From Rhizobiales bacterium 62-47 (GTDB lineage Bacteria > Pseudomonadota > Alphaproteobacteria > Rhizobiales > Xanthobacteraceae), in contig MKVX01000013.1 of assembly GCA_001899255.1 (NCBI GenBank), forward strand, positions 1-64,000: a stretch of DNA of 64,000 bases, read 5' to 3'. This document shows positions 51,190 through 59,547 of this stretch, piece after piece (position 1 is the stretch's first letter; every line of letters starts with the position of its first letter). The position numbers and the translations under genes are program-made. The notes under the pieces were generated by a model. That model saw nothing but the letters and a program-made list of their open reading frames with translations. It did no database searches and was not told the DNA's origin.

Positions 51190-51471
51190 TTGGCAATGGG
51201 GCCTGCGACAGTGGGGCGGATCGGCTCCGAAGATCGCCTTGACTACAGCGCAATCGGCCCCGTTGTGAACCTTGCATCGCGCCTATGTGCGAGCGCAGAC
51301 GATTCTGAAATCCTTATCGATCGCGTTGCCGCTTCCGCGGTCGGTGCGAACGTGCATCTCGTTGAAATGGATGCGCGGACTTTGAAGGGATTCGACCAAC
51401 CGGTTCCCGTCTTTGCGTTGTCATGGTTGTCGGACAGCAGGCACTCACCGCTCCCTCACGGCACCGCTTAG
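51190..51471 (+). pseudogene. C-terminal fragment of a class III adenylate/guanylate cyclase
   Basis: The reading gives GPATVGRIGSEDRLDYSAIG followed by PVVNLASRLCASADDSEILI, the late part of the class III cyclase homology domain. The metal-binding aspartates and most of the catalytic core are missing. Just upstream, the words SIGVEMDW in another frame look like the preceding cyclase strand, suggesting a frameshift near 51185. Probably a dead remnant. Confidence 0.7.
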
Positions 51472-51489
51472 CAGGTTGCTGCCAAGCGA

Positions 51490-52260
51490 TCACAGTCGCG
51501 GCAAGGCCTTCGCCAACGGCGGCAGCGAACCGAAGATGCCGGCATAGCGCGAACGATGGCTTGCAGTAACTAATGTCGCGACACTGGCAACGAGATTGAG
51601 TGACCAGGTGCGTCGTCGGAGGATAGTGCAGGGGGTGTTTTTGGGAATGCCAAGCCACCCGGCAACTTCCGGCGTCGGCAGGTCGGCCTCAAAAACATGC
51701 TCGGCGGCCTGCAGCGGCGCTAACGACATCAGATAGCGATGGGGCGTAGTGCGGTTGAAATCCTGCGCGATATATTTCGGGGCGAAGCGCGGATTGACCC
51801 AGCGGTCCTCAACTTGCACCGGTTGGCCGTCCGCCAGATGCAGCAACACGGTGTGATAGCACGCGGCATCGGCGTCCAATCCCAGCAAAGCATTGATGCT
51901 CGATCCGCGTTCTTCCGCGATATGCAGCGGCCGGCTGCTATGCGTCTGGCCGCGATCGGCAATTTCTTTGGCAATGTCGCGAATTTCGAGCAGAGCGGAT
52001 TCCGCTTTGCCGGTCGAGACGAACGAGCCAACTCCCTGGATGCGGGTGATGGCGCCGTCCTGCTCTAGATCGTTGAGCGCACGGCTCACGGTCATCCGTG
52101 AAACAGAAAATTCCCGCACCAACTCCTGTTCGGAGGGAATGCGCTGGCCCGGCTTGAGCCGACCGGCCTCGATCTGGCGCGCAATATGGACCTTTAGCCT
52201 CTGGTATTGCGGCAGTGGCTCGTTCGCTAGAGCACTCTTTTCGATCACCGGTCCTCGCAT
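51490..52260 (-). CDS. GntR/UTRA regulator, HutC-like (first copy)
   Basis: 256 residues. Winged helix LPQYQRLKVHIARQIEAGRL, then EQELVREFSVSRMTVSRALN, then VGSFVS. The UTRA domain has HutC landmarks QVEDRWVNPRFAPKYIAQDF and LRRRTWS. HutC represses hut genes and is released by urocanate. It is divergent from the PhyH-family gene, with a perfect 16-bp palindrome in between. The tail after about residue 225 (RYAGIFGSL) ends normally. A second HutC-like gene lies at 58173. Confidence 0.9.
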   Translation of the reverse strand: MRGPVIEKSALANEPLPQYQRLKVHIARQIEAGRLKPGQRIPSEQELVREFSVSRMTVSRALNDLEQDGAITRIQGVGSFVSTGKAESALLEIRDIAKEIADRGQTHSSRPLHIAEERGSSINALLGLDADAACYHTVLLHLADGQPVQVEDRWVNPRFAPKYIAQDFNRTTPHRYLMSLAPLQAAEHVFEADLPTPEVAGWLGIPKNTPCTILRRRTWSLNLVASVATLVTASHRSRYAGIFGSLPPLAKALPRL

Positions 52261-52356
52261 TGCTATCCGAATATCAGGGCGCGCGCCTCACGACTGGGTA
52301 CCCGTTTTTCAAGGTCAAGTTCCAGCCCCCTGACCGGAAGAATCTTACTTGACTAG

Positions 52357-52372
52357 ACTTGTCTAGACAAGT
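52357..52372. promoter_or_regulatory. Perfect 16-bp palindrome, probable HutC-type operator
   Basis: ACTTGTCTAGACAAGT, fully self-complementary, in the promoter region shared by the HutC-like gene and the PhyH-family gene. A partial copy ACTTGACTAGA lies immediately to its left (52347-52357). The core TTGTCTA is shared with the hutF/hutI sites at 63287 and 63319. Confidence 0.7.
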
Positions 52373-52412
52373 AGTTTTGAACCTATTCCAGAGGGTTCAC
52401 GGGAGGTATCAA

Positions 52413-53225
52413 ATGACGGTCATCACCGAAAAGTCGCCTAGCGATGCTGACACGCGGGACTTCGCCCGCGATGGGGTCATCGTGCTGCGCGGCCTTTTCA
52501 AGGATTGGGTCGAGCCGCTGCGGGCAGGCATTGAGAAGCTGATGGCGGCGCCGAGTCCGCTCGAGCGTTCTTATGCGCCGAAGGACGGCTCCGCGCCGTT
52601 CTTTCAGGATTTGTGCAATTGGCAGCGCATCGATGAGTTTCGCAGCTTCGTGTACGACTCGCCGGCGGCAGCGGCAGCGGCGAAGCTGATGCAATCGAAG
52701 ACCGGGCGTTTCTTTCACGATCATGTGCTGGTCAAGGAAGCCGGGACCTCGATCGTCACGCCTTGGCACCAGGACATGCCGTATTACTGCGTTGATGGGC
52801 AGAAGAGCGTCAGCTTCTGGATTCCGCTCGACCCGGTGACGCGCGAGACGGCGCTTGAATGCGTCGCGGGTTCGCATCTCTGGGGCGTCAGCCACAAGCC
52901 GACGCGCTTCGATGGCTCGGCGCTCTATGAAAACGACACCTCCGCCGAGATGCCCGATATTGCCAGCGAGCGCGACAAGTACAACATCCTCAGCTGGGAC
53001 ATGCAGCCGGGTGATGCGGTGGCTTTCGATTTCCGTACGGTTCACGGCGCGGCCGGCAACACCGGGCGAAGCGTTCGCCGTCGCGTTTTCTCCGCGCGCT
53101 GGGTCGGTGACGGTACGATCTTTGTCGATCGTAAGGGCAAAGGCTCGCCGCCGTTCCAGCACCTGGCACTCAAGACCGGCGATCTGCTCGACGGGGCGGA
53201 TTTCCCCGTTGCCTACGCGGGATAA
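52413..53225 (+). CDS. Phytanoyl-CoA dioxygenase (PhyH) family oxygenase
   Basis: 270 residues of the Fe(II)/2-oxoglutarate dioxygenase class. The iron ligands are His and Asp in PWHQDMPY near residue 120 and the distal His in TVHGAAGNTG near residue 210; the 2-oxoglutarate arginine is in RRRVFSARW. GGGAGG lies before the ATG at 52413. Bacterial members hydroxylate small molecules such as ectoine, proline or quaternary amines. Its place between a HutC-like regulator and a hut-type importer suggests it prepares an imidazole compound or histidine derivative for the hut pathway. Confidence 0.88.
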   Translation: MTVITEKSPSDADTRDFARDGVIVLRGLFKDWVEPLRAGIEKLMAAPSPLERSYAPKDGSAPFFQDLCNWQRIDEFRSFVYDSPAAAAAAKLMQSKTGRFFHDHVLVKEAGTSIVTPWHQDMPYYCVDGQKSVSFWIPLDPVTRETALECVAGSHLWGVSHKPTRFDGSALYENDTSAEMPDIASERDKYNILSWDMQPGDAVAFDFRTVHGAAGNTGRSVRRRVFSARWVGDGTIFVDRKGKGSPPFQHLALKTGDLLDGADFPVAYAG

Positions 53226-53246
53226 CCGACGCTTTCCACGCAAACT

Positions 53247-53289
53247 GGGACGGCCGCATGGTCCGAAGCAATCGGAATGCGGCCGTCCC
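53247..53289 (+). terminator. Long hairpin after the dioxygenase gene
   Basis: GGGACGGCCGCAT (53247-53259) pairs perfectly with ATGCGGCCGTCCC (53277-53289). Inside, TCCGA/TCGGA add five pairs around the loop AGCAA, leaving a 2-base bulge. It starts 21 bases after the stop. There is no T-run, so it may protect the mRNA end or need Rho. Confidence 0.65.
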
Positions 53290-53675
53290 CGCTGACTGTA
53301 GCAATCACGCTGGTGTGCCGGTCCATCGCCAACCACTCGGCACATCGCTGCTGTGCTCGCATCCCTGATGCATGCGGAGCCAATGCGCATCGGCAAGATA
53401 CAACTTGCAATGCGCCGCAACTTTGAGCGTCTTCGCCTGCTGACGAAGACGCGCACGACATTTTCCCCGGACATGACCGGGTTTCGGCGGATATCGTTCG
53501 AGATATTTTGCATTGTTGCCCGAACTATCCGGTCGTCCTCAACACCTTCAAAACGCGAGGCTTTATCGCTGACGGCTCTTGGCGATGCCGTCGGCAACGC
53601 TCACGCCGTCGTCGGTTCCGCACGCCTGGCCTCGCTCTGGCACTTGACCGGGCGCAAAAGCTAGCTAGTCTAAGC
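53290..53675. other. Intergenic region, no gene seen
   Basis: About 385 bases between the hairpin and the importer promoter. It contains no frame with start, ribosome site and family resemblance on either strand. Its right end must hold the promoter of the importer operon. Confidence 0.4.
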
Positions 53676-53688
53676 ATGTCTATACAAC
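53676..53688. promoter_or_regulatory. Probable HutC operator before the importer operon
   Basis: ATGTCTATACAAC contains TGTCTATACA (53677-53686), identical to the core of both sites between hutI and hutF. It lies 15 bases before the GTG start of the binding protein, overlapping the probable leader or promoter. A related AGTCTAAGC is 11 bases to the left. Confidence 0.6.
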
Positions 53689-53702
53689 CTGGGAGGGGTT
53701 CA

Positions 53703-54851
53703 GTGCGTAATCCGTTACAACTCGTCACTGCGGTTATCTTTGCGGCGTCGCTAGGAACTGCGGCCAGCGCTCAAGACTCGGTCAAGATCGGCTTTCATGC
53801 GCCCCTTACCGGCTTCGCCGCGGCGGACGGAAAGTCGGCTCGTCAGGGTGTCGAGTTGGCCGTGAAAGAGGCCAATGCGGCGGGCGGTCTTGGCGGCAAG
53901 AAGATCGTACTCGTCACCTATGATGACGAGGGCAAGCCGGAGAACGCTATTCCGATCGCCAATAAGCTGATCGGTCAGGACAAGGTCATCATGACCGTAT
54001 CCGGAAGTTATTCCGGGCCGACGCGTGCGGCGGCTGCCGTGTTTCAACGGGCCGGGATGCCGTATATCTCGGCCTACGCCATCCATCCGGACATCACTCG
54101 CGCTGGCGACTTCGTGTTTCGCACCGGCATGATGGGTGAAGTTCAAGGCCGTGCCGGAGCCAAGCTGATTGGCGAAACGCTCAAGAAGAAAAAAGTCGAG
54201 ATCGTTGCCGTCAATAACGATTTCGGTCAGGCGCTCACTGCAGGTTTCAAAGAAGCTGCGCCGAAGTTCGGGCTCGAAATCGTGGCCGAGCGCACATTCG
54301 GCATGGCGGACCGCCAGTTTGGCCCGCTGGTAACGCAGATCAAGGCCGACAATCCCGAGGTCATCTATGCACCGGGCTATTTCTTCAACGCCGGGCCGCT
54401 GGTAGCGCAGTTGCGTGCCGCCGGTGTCACCGCCGACGTCATCGGGCAAGAAGGCTATGACGGTCAGCGATTCATCGAGATTGCCGGCAAGGCTGCAGAA
54501 GGCGTGATCATCACGACCTCGCTTGACCGTGACTCGCAGGCTCCCGCCACGCGCGCCTTCATCACCGACTACGAGAAGGAGTACAAGGATCGTGTCGATA
54601 TGGTTGCCGCCTCGGGGTACAGCGCCATATCCGTTGCGCTTGAAGCCTTGAAGAAGGCTGGCAGCCAGGACGGCAAGACGATCCGCGATACCATCCGCCA
54701 GAACACCTTCGAAACCGCGATCGGCAAGCTGGCGTTCAACAACCTCGGTGAGGTGAAAAAGGCCGTGCAGGTGCAGGTCGTGAAAGATGGCAACTTTCAT
54801 CGGTATGGCGTGATCGACGATCTGCAATACCTCGCACCGCCCGAAAGATAG
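53703..54851 (+). CDS. ABC transporter periplasmic binding protein, LivJ type (hut-linked)
   Basis: 382 residues. The GTG at 53703 follows GGGAGGGG and gives the signal peptide RNPLQLVTAVIFAASLGTAA with a cut near ASA-QD. An upstream ATG at 53676 lies inside the operator. Mature residues DSVKIGFHAPLTGFAAADGK open the type I periplasmic-binding fold; MTVSGSYSGPTRAAA and YAPGYFFNAGPLVAQLRAAG are LivJ-like. Within a HutC regulon it probably binds histidine, urocanate or a related compound. Confidence 0.9.
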   Translation: MRNPLQLVTAVIFAASLGTAASAQDSVKIGFHAPLTGFAAADGKSARQGVELAVKEANAAGGLGGKKIVLVTYDDEGKPENAIPIANKLIGQDKVIMTVSGSYSGPTRAAAAVFQRAGMPYISAYAIHPDITRAGDFVFRTGMMGEVQGRAGAKLIGETLKKKKVEIVAVNNDFGQALTAGFKEAAPKFGLEIVAERTFGMADRQFGPLVTQIKADNPEVIYAPGYFFNAGPLVAQLRAAGVTADVIGQEGYDGQRFIEIAGKAAEGVIITTSLDRDSQAPATRAFITDYEKEYKDRVDMVAASGYSAISVALEALKKAGSQDGKTIRDTIRQNTFETAIGKLAFNNLGEVKKAVQVQVVKDGNFHRYGVIDDLQYLAPPER

Positions 54852-54908
54852 GGCCCACCAGTCGCCAAGCGCGCCTGCGTCGGATTGCATCGCGCTGCGT
54901 TTTTGATT

Positions 54909-54934
54909 GGGCATGATCCGCAAGGATCATGCCC
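54909..54934 (+). repeat. Stem-loop element between binding protein and permease genes
   Basis: GGGCATGATCC, loop GCAA, GGATCATGCCC: an 11-bp perfect stem with a GNRA-type tetraloop. Located 58 bases after the binding-protein stop and 20 before the permease start. It is both a short form of the GCATGATC repeat common in Bradyrhizobiaceae and in the usual place for an mRNA stabiliser that raises binding-protein output. Confidence 0.75.
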
Positions 54935-54954
54935 CGAAGCGAAGATGCCCGCAT

Positions 54955-55815
54955 ATGCTTTATATCGAACTCGCGCTCCAGGGGCTGGTCAACGGTAGCA
55001 TGTACGCCATCGTTGCCGTTGGCCTGACTCTGATCTACGGATTGCTTCGTGTCCTGCACGTGGCCCATGCCGGGTTGTTCACACTCGGCGCCTACATCAC
55101 CGTGCTGCTGACCAACGCAACCGGCAGCCTCGTAGCTGGCACGCTGATCTCCATGCTGGTGGTCGGTATCGTCGGCATGGTGGTCTACCGCCTGCTGTAC
55201 GAGCCGCTGCTTGCACAGCCGCCCTACGTTGCGCTGATCGCCTCGATCGGACTCTTCATTGCGATGGAAGAGGGCTACCGGATCATCTTCGGGCCTTACG
55301 GCAATTCGTTTGCATCGACTTGGCTGACGGAACGGGTCACGCTCGGCCCCTTCAGCATGGCCGCTGCCGATGTCGCGATGCTGCTCGGCGCCATCGTGCT
55401 GCTGATCTTTCTCGCTGTTCTGATGGGGCGAACCCGCCTCGGCATGGCATGGCGGGCGACGGTGACCGATCCCGCGATGGCGCGTTCGTTCGGTGTCGAC
55501 ACCATCAAAGTGCGTTACGGGATTTTCTTTGTGGCATCGGTGTTCGCGGCGGTGGCCGGATCGCTGGTGGCGGTGCTCAACAATCTGGTCGAGCCCACCA
55601 TGGGGGATGTGCCGAGCTACAAGTCGCTGGCCATCATCGTGCTGGGCGGCCTCGGCAATGTCACCGGCACGTTGCTGGCCTCGCTGTTGCTTGGAGTCAT
55701 CGAGGCCTACGGAACAATCTATACCGGCGCGTACCTCGATCGCGACGCGATCGCCTTCGTCTTTCTGATCGCGGTACTGATGATTCGTCCGCAAGGCCTG
55801 TTCGGAGCGAGATGA
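54955..55815 (+). CDS. ABC transporter permease, LivH family (hut-linked)
   Basis: 286 residues with about eight membrane spans. LVNGSMYAIVAVGLTLIYGL at the N-terminus and the loop MAWRATVTDPAMARSFGVDT near residue 165 are LivH hallmarks. It is distinct from the first LivH-type protein at 251, with the same architecture. It forms a channel with the LivM-type protein encoded three bases downstream. Confidence 0.92.
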   Translation: MLYIELALQGLVNGSMYAIVAVGLTLIYGLLRVLHVAHAGLFTLGAYITVLLTNATGSLVAGTLISMLVVGIVGMVVYRLLYEPLLAQPPYVALIASIGLFIAMEEGYRIIFGPYGNSFASTWLTERVTLGPFSMAAADVAMLLGAIVLLIFLAVLMGRTRLGMAWRATVTDPAMARSFGVDTIKVRYGIFFVASVFAAVAGSLVAVLNNLVEPTMGDVPSYKSLAIIVLGGLGNVTGTLLASLLLGVIEAYGTIYTGAYLDRDAIAFVFLIAVLMIRPQGLFGAR

Positions 55816-55818
55816 GCC

Positions 55819-56706
55819 ATGTTGCCCACCCTGGGAGCCTATGAAGTCTCGCTGATCGTCATTGTGTCGGTCAACGTCATGCTTGCGCTCAGTCTGAACA
55901 TCATCACCGGCCTGTGCGGACAGGTCTCGCTCGGCCACGCAGCGTTTTTCGGCGTCGGCGCGTACGCGGCTGCTGTGCTCGGCAATCTCGGCGTGCCTTT
56001 TCTCGTCGTGTTGCCGCTCGCAGGGCTGGTCGGCTGCCTGCTTGGATTGCTGGTCGGTCTTGCCTCGTTGCGGGTTCGTGCCGACTTTCTGGCGATCACG
56101 ACCATGGGTGTTGGCTTCGTCTTCGTCGGATTCGTTCGCAAGCAGAACTGGCTCGGTGCGGAGATGGGATTGTCCAACATTCCCGATCACGGATTGGGCG
56201 ATGCCGGCTTTGTCGGCGTCTGCCTTGCGTTGGTCGTCGCCATCGCACTGCTGAGCGCCTATATCAAACGCAGTTGGCTTGGATTCGGCTTCGCCACGGT
56301 CGCGGATGACGAAGACACCAGCCGAACCCTCGGTATCGATGTCGCGGCTTACAAGTTGACCGCCTTTGTCGTCGGAACATTTCTCGCCGGTGTCGCGGGC
56401 GCGACCTATGCCTATTTCACCCGCTTCCTGATCCCCGGCGCTTTCGGTTTCGGCGTTTCAATCAGCATCCTGGCGATGGTGATCGTCGGCGGCGTCGGCT
56501 CGATTTGGGGCGTCATTGTCGCGGCGGTGGCGCTGACTCTGCTGCCCGAATTCATCCGTGTGGTGAACGACTACAAGATCTTCATCTATGGTGTGCTGCT
56601 TGTCCTGACCATGCGGTTGTCACCCGGCGGACTGGCCGGATTGGTCGGGCAACTGTCGGCATCTCGCGCTGAGATGCCGCCACGCAGTGCCGGGGCTCAG
56701 CCATGA
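55819..56706 (+). CDS. ABC transporter permease, LivM family (hut-linked)
   Basis: 295 residues, about eight to ten spans. ITGLCGQVSLGHAAFFGVGA near the N-terminus and GFATVADDEDTSRTLGIDVA near residue 160 are LivM features. It starts three bases after the LivH-type gene and overlaps the following ATPase start by four bases (ATGA). Confidence 0.92.
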   Translation: MLPTLGAYEVSLIVIVSVNVMLALSLNIITGLCGQVSLGHAAFFGVGAYAAAVLGNLGVPFLVVLPLAGLVGCLLGLLVGLASLRVRADFLAITTMGVGFVFVGFVRKQNWLGAEMGLSNIPDHGLGDAGFVGVCLALVVAIALLSAYIKRSWLGFGFATVADDEDTSRTLGIDVAAYKLTAFVVGTFLAGVAGATYAYFTRFLIPGAFGFGVSISILAMVIVGGVGSIWGVIVAAVALTLLPEFIRVVNDYKIFIYGVLLVLTMRLSPGGLAGLVGQLSASRAEMPPRSAGAQP

Positions 56707-57473
56707 CGGACACCGCGATGAATGTCCTGACACTCGAAGCAATCTCAGTCCGGTTTGGCGGCATCGCAGCGCTCACTTCGGTTGGCATGACCCTAAAGCA
56801 GGGAGAGTTGCTTGGCCTGATCGGCCCCAACGGGGCCGGCAAAACCACCTTGCTGCGAACGGTCATCGGTGTGGTGCGGCCAACGCAGGGGCGGGTGGTT
56901 CTTCGAGGTGACGACGTCACGCCGCTCAGCGTCGATATGCGGGCCCGGCGCGGCATTGCGCTCACCCACCAAATCGTCAAACCGTTCCGTTCGATGACAG
57001 TGCTCGACAACGTCGTCTTCGCGGCAGGACATGCGAAGACCGGCAATGTGTTGCGGGCTCTTGGCACGCGTTCGCGAAGTGAAGAGACGCAACGGGCTCG
57101 CCAATTGCTCGAGCTGGTCGGCATCGACCGCTATGCCGATGCGAACCCCAACGCTCTGCCGCTCGGTGCGCTGAAGCGGCTCGAGGTGGCGCGTGCGCTG
57201 GCGACGGATCCCAAAATCCTGCTACTCGATGAACCGCTTGCCGGGCTCAATCATATCGAGGCTGAGCGCCTCGCGGATACATTCGTACGGTTGAATGCGG
57301 ATGGCGTGACCATGGTATTGATCGAACACAATCTTGGACAGGTCGCGCGAATCTGCCCGCGGGTGGTGGTGCTCGACAACGGCAAGAAGATCGGCGAGGG
57401 CGCAACGCGCGATATGCTATCCGACCCCGCGGTTGTTGCCGCCTATATCGGTAAAGAGGTCGCCCATGCTTGA
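56703..57473 (+). CDS. ABC transporter ATP-binding protein, LivG family (hut-linked)
   Basis: 256 residues. Walker A GPNGAGKTTLLRT near residue 41, Walker B ILLLDEPLAGLNH near residue 180. As in the LivG-type protein at 2030, the signature motif is LPLGALKRLEVARAL instead of LSGGQ. It overlaps the neighbours on both sides (4 bases with livM, 8 with livF), so the operon is tightly coupled. Confidence 0.92.
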   Translation: MTDTAMNVLTLEAISVRFGGIAALTSVGMTLKQGELLGLIGPNGAGKTTLLRTVIGVVRPTQGRVVLRGDDVTPLSVDMRARRGIALTHQIVKPFRSMTVLDNVVFAAGHAKTGNVLRALGTRSRSEETQRARQLLELVGIDRYADANPNALPLGALKRLEVARALATDPKILLLDEPLAGLNHIEAERLADTFVRLNADGVTMVLIEHNLGQVARICPRVVVLDNGKKIGEGATRDMLSDPAVVAAYIGKEVAHA

Positions 57474-58173
57474 GGTTCGGGATCTGGTCTGCGGCTACGG
57501 CCACCTCGTCGCCGTGCATGGCGTCAGCTTCTCCGTCAAGGCGGGCGAAGCGCTGGCGATCCTGGGTGCCAACGGTGCCGGCAAGACATCGACGCTGATG
57601 GCGCTGGCCGGTCACGTCGATATCAAGGGCGGCAGCATCACGTTCGGGGATGAGGACGTTACCCGAGCGACGCCGATGGATCGTTGCGGTCGTGGTATCG
57701 CGATCACCCCGGAAGGACGCAGGCTTTTCAGCGACCTGACGGTTCGCGAAAACCTCATGGTGGGCGGCTATCTGCGTTCGATGGCGCGCGCCAAGATTAA
57801 TCTGGAGAAGGTGCTCGACCTGTTTCCACGACTGAAAGAACGCCTGCACAATCGCGCCGGTTCGCTGTCCGGCGGCGAGCAGCAGATGGTCTCCATCGGC
57901 CGTGCCATGATGGCCGAACCGAAGCTGATGATGATCGACGAGGTCTCGCTCGGATTGATGCCGAAGAACGTCGATATCTGTTACGAAGCGCTGGACAAGC
58001 TGCGCAGCACCGGCCTCACCTTGATTCTTGTCGAGCAAAGTCTCGAACGTGTGCTCTCCATTGCGGATCAGGTGTGTGTGCTGGACTCCGGGGCCGTAGC
58101 CTGGACCGGCAGCGCCGGCGAGGCTCGCGGCAATCCTGAAATTCTCGATGCCTACATGGGCGGCGCGCATTGA
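57466..58173 (+). CDS. ABC transporter ATP-binding protein, LivF family (hut-linked)
   Basis: 235 residues. Walker A GANGAGKTSTLMAL near residue 36, signature LSGGEQQMVSIGRAM near residue 135, Walker B LMMIDEVSLGLMP, where Val follows the catalytic Glu in place of Pro. TPEGRRLFSDLTVRENL is LivF-typical. Its stop overlaps the next ATG (TGATG), linking the importer to the second HutC-like regulator. Confidence 0.92.
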   Translation: MLEVRDLVCGYGHLVAVHGVSFSVKAGEALAILGANGAGKTSTLMALAGHVDIKGGSITFGDEDVTRATPMDRCGRGIAITPEGRRLFSDLTVRENLMVGGYLRSMARAKINLEKVLDLFPRLKERLHNRAGSLSGGEQQMVSIGRAMMAEPKLMMIDEVSLGLMPKNVDICYEALDKLRSTGLTLILVEQSLERVLSIADQVCVLDSGAVAWTGSAGEARGNPEILDAYMGGAH

Positions 58174-58913
58174 TGGACGATCAACCTAAACCAGCCAAGG
58201 CTGCCGTGCGGCGCTCATCGCCGCAGGGACCGCCATACGCGCAGGTCAAGGATTATGTGCTGAAGCAAATTCAAAGCGGGGCCTGGCTCGAAGGCGAAAT
58301 GATTCAATCCGAGAGCCAGCTCGCTGAACAGTTCGGCCTGTCGCGTATGACGATCAATCGGGCGTTGCGCGAGTTGACGGCCGATCAGATATTGCACCGC
58401 GTTCCCGGGACCGGAACTTTCGTGGCGCTACGTAAGTACGAATCCACGGTGGTCAAAATCCGTAGTTTGGCGCACGAAATCGCCGATCGCGGGCATACGC
58501 ACCGCGCATCGGTATTCCTTCACAAGAAGGAACGTACGACCGATGCGATCCGCGCGCTGTTCGAGCGTAAGCATGGTGAGTTGTTTCACTCGATCATCGT
58601 TCACTATGAGAACGGCGCGCCGATCCAGGTCGAGGACAGATACGTCAATCCCGTGCTGTTTCCGGAATATCTTGCGCAGGATTTCACGCAGCTGACGCCG
58701 AACGAATATCTGACCCGTGTCGCGCCGATCGAACGGGTCGAATTCCGGATCGAGGCGCTGATGCCGGACGGCGAAACCGTGATCCGCCTGGCAATGACAC
58801 CCGGCGAACCATGCTTGGTGCTGAATCGCCGAACCTGGTCGTTCGGGCAGGTCGCGGCCGTAACGGCGCTGTGGCACCCGGGCTCGCGGTATCGCTTCTC
58901 TGGAAGCTTCTGA
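58173..58913 (+). CDS. hutC: GntR/UTRA regulator, HutC-like (second copy)
   Basis: 246 residues. Helix-turn-helix PPYAQVKDYVLKQIQSGAWL, QLAEQFGLSRMTINRALREL, GTGTFV. The UTRA domain has QVEDRYVNPVLFPEYLAQDF and VLNRRTWSF, closer to textbook HutC than the first copy because it also ends WHPGSRYRFSG. It is the last gene of the importer operon and lies tail to tail with hutD. The likely ligand is urocanate, by family knowledge. Confidence 0.92.
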   Translation: MDDQPKPAKAAVRRSSPQGPPYAQVKDYVLKQIQSGAWLEGEMIQSESQLAEQFGLSRMTINRALRELTADQILHRVPGTGTFVALRKYESTVVKIRSLAHEIADRGHTHRASVFLHKKERTTDAIRALFERKHGELFHSIIVHYENGAPIQVEDRYVNPVLFPEYLAQDFTQLTPNEYLTRVAPIERVEFRIEALMPDGETVIRLAMTPGEPCLVLNRRTWSFGQVAAVTALWHPGSRYRFSGSF

Positions 58914-58929
58914 CGCGCGCTGCGTAGTG

Positions 58930-58946
58930 AGTTCGGCGGCCGAACT
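58930..58946. terminator. Hairpin between convergent hutC and hutD
   Basis: AGTTCGGC (58930-58937) and GCCGAACT (58939-58946) pair perfectly around one central base. It lies in the 31-base space between the two convergent stops and touches the hutD stop codon. Probably a shared terminator although no T-run is seen. Confidence 0.5.
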
Positions 58947-59526
58947 AACAATACGATATCTCGATCAGGAAGACGTCGGCGTCGCCGCGCGGCGTCACGG
59001 TCAGCGTTTTCGCGTCCGTCTGCTCGAGAATAAGCGCGTCCTTCGGCGCCAGCGTGGCGTCGATTTTTTCCGCGGAGATCTCGACCTCGCGGTCGATCGT
59101 TACGACGATACCAACGTCGCACTGCCACGTCAGTTGCGTTACTGCGGAGAGCGTCTGTCGCGTCACCCGGTGGCGACAGCGATCCCGCCGCGTCATGACG
59201 TTGAGATCGTCGATCGGCCCGTCGATGAGCGCACTGTCCACGACGACATCACCGGCGAAGCTAAACGGCGTGGCATGCCGGTCGAGGGATACGGCATCTC
59301 TCCCGGCGAACCGCAGCACGAGGCCGGCACCGGCAATCACGCTCAAGGTGCGATCGACGTTCGGAAAGAGTGAAAAATCCCCCGGTGCACCGACATGGGC
59401 CATGCTGATGCGCCAGTCGAACGTCTCGAAAGACGCGCCTGCTGGCGAGACCATCATTTCAATGGTCTCGCCGCCGCCGTTCTTCCACGGCATCCGCCGG
59501 TAGTCGGCTGTTCGCAACAGACGCAT
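58945..59526 (-). CDS. hutD: HutD family protein
   Basis: 193 residues: MRLLRTADYRRMPWKNGGGE, then FDWRISMAHVGAPGDFSLFP, GVD-like NVDRTLSVIAGAGLVL; a bicupin with the HutD signature WKNGGG near the N-terminus. Its exact role is not settled; in Pseudomonas it keeps hut expression within limits, perhaps by binding formylglutamate. It is last of the leftward hutI-G-U-D unit. Confidence 0.93.
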   Translation of the reverse strand: MRLLRTADYRRMPWKNGGGETIEMMVSPAGASFETFDWRISMAHVGAPGDFSLFPNVDRTLSVIAGAGLVLRFAGRDAVSLDRHATPFSFAGDVVVDSALIDGPIDDLNVMTRRDRCRHRVTRQTLSAVTQLTWQCDVGIVVTIDREVEISAEKIDATLAPKDALILEQTDAKTLTVTPRGDADVFLIEISYC

Positions 59527-59547
59527 CGTTCGGGCTTGCCTATCCGA

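Noticed and set aside
52383..53597. Minus-strand frame of about 404 codons covering the dioxygenase gene and its downstream gap
   Set aside because: Product lacks motifs; the plus strand has a complete PhyH protein with ribosome site.
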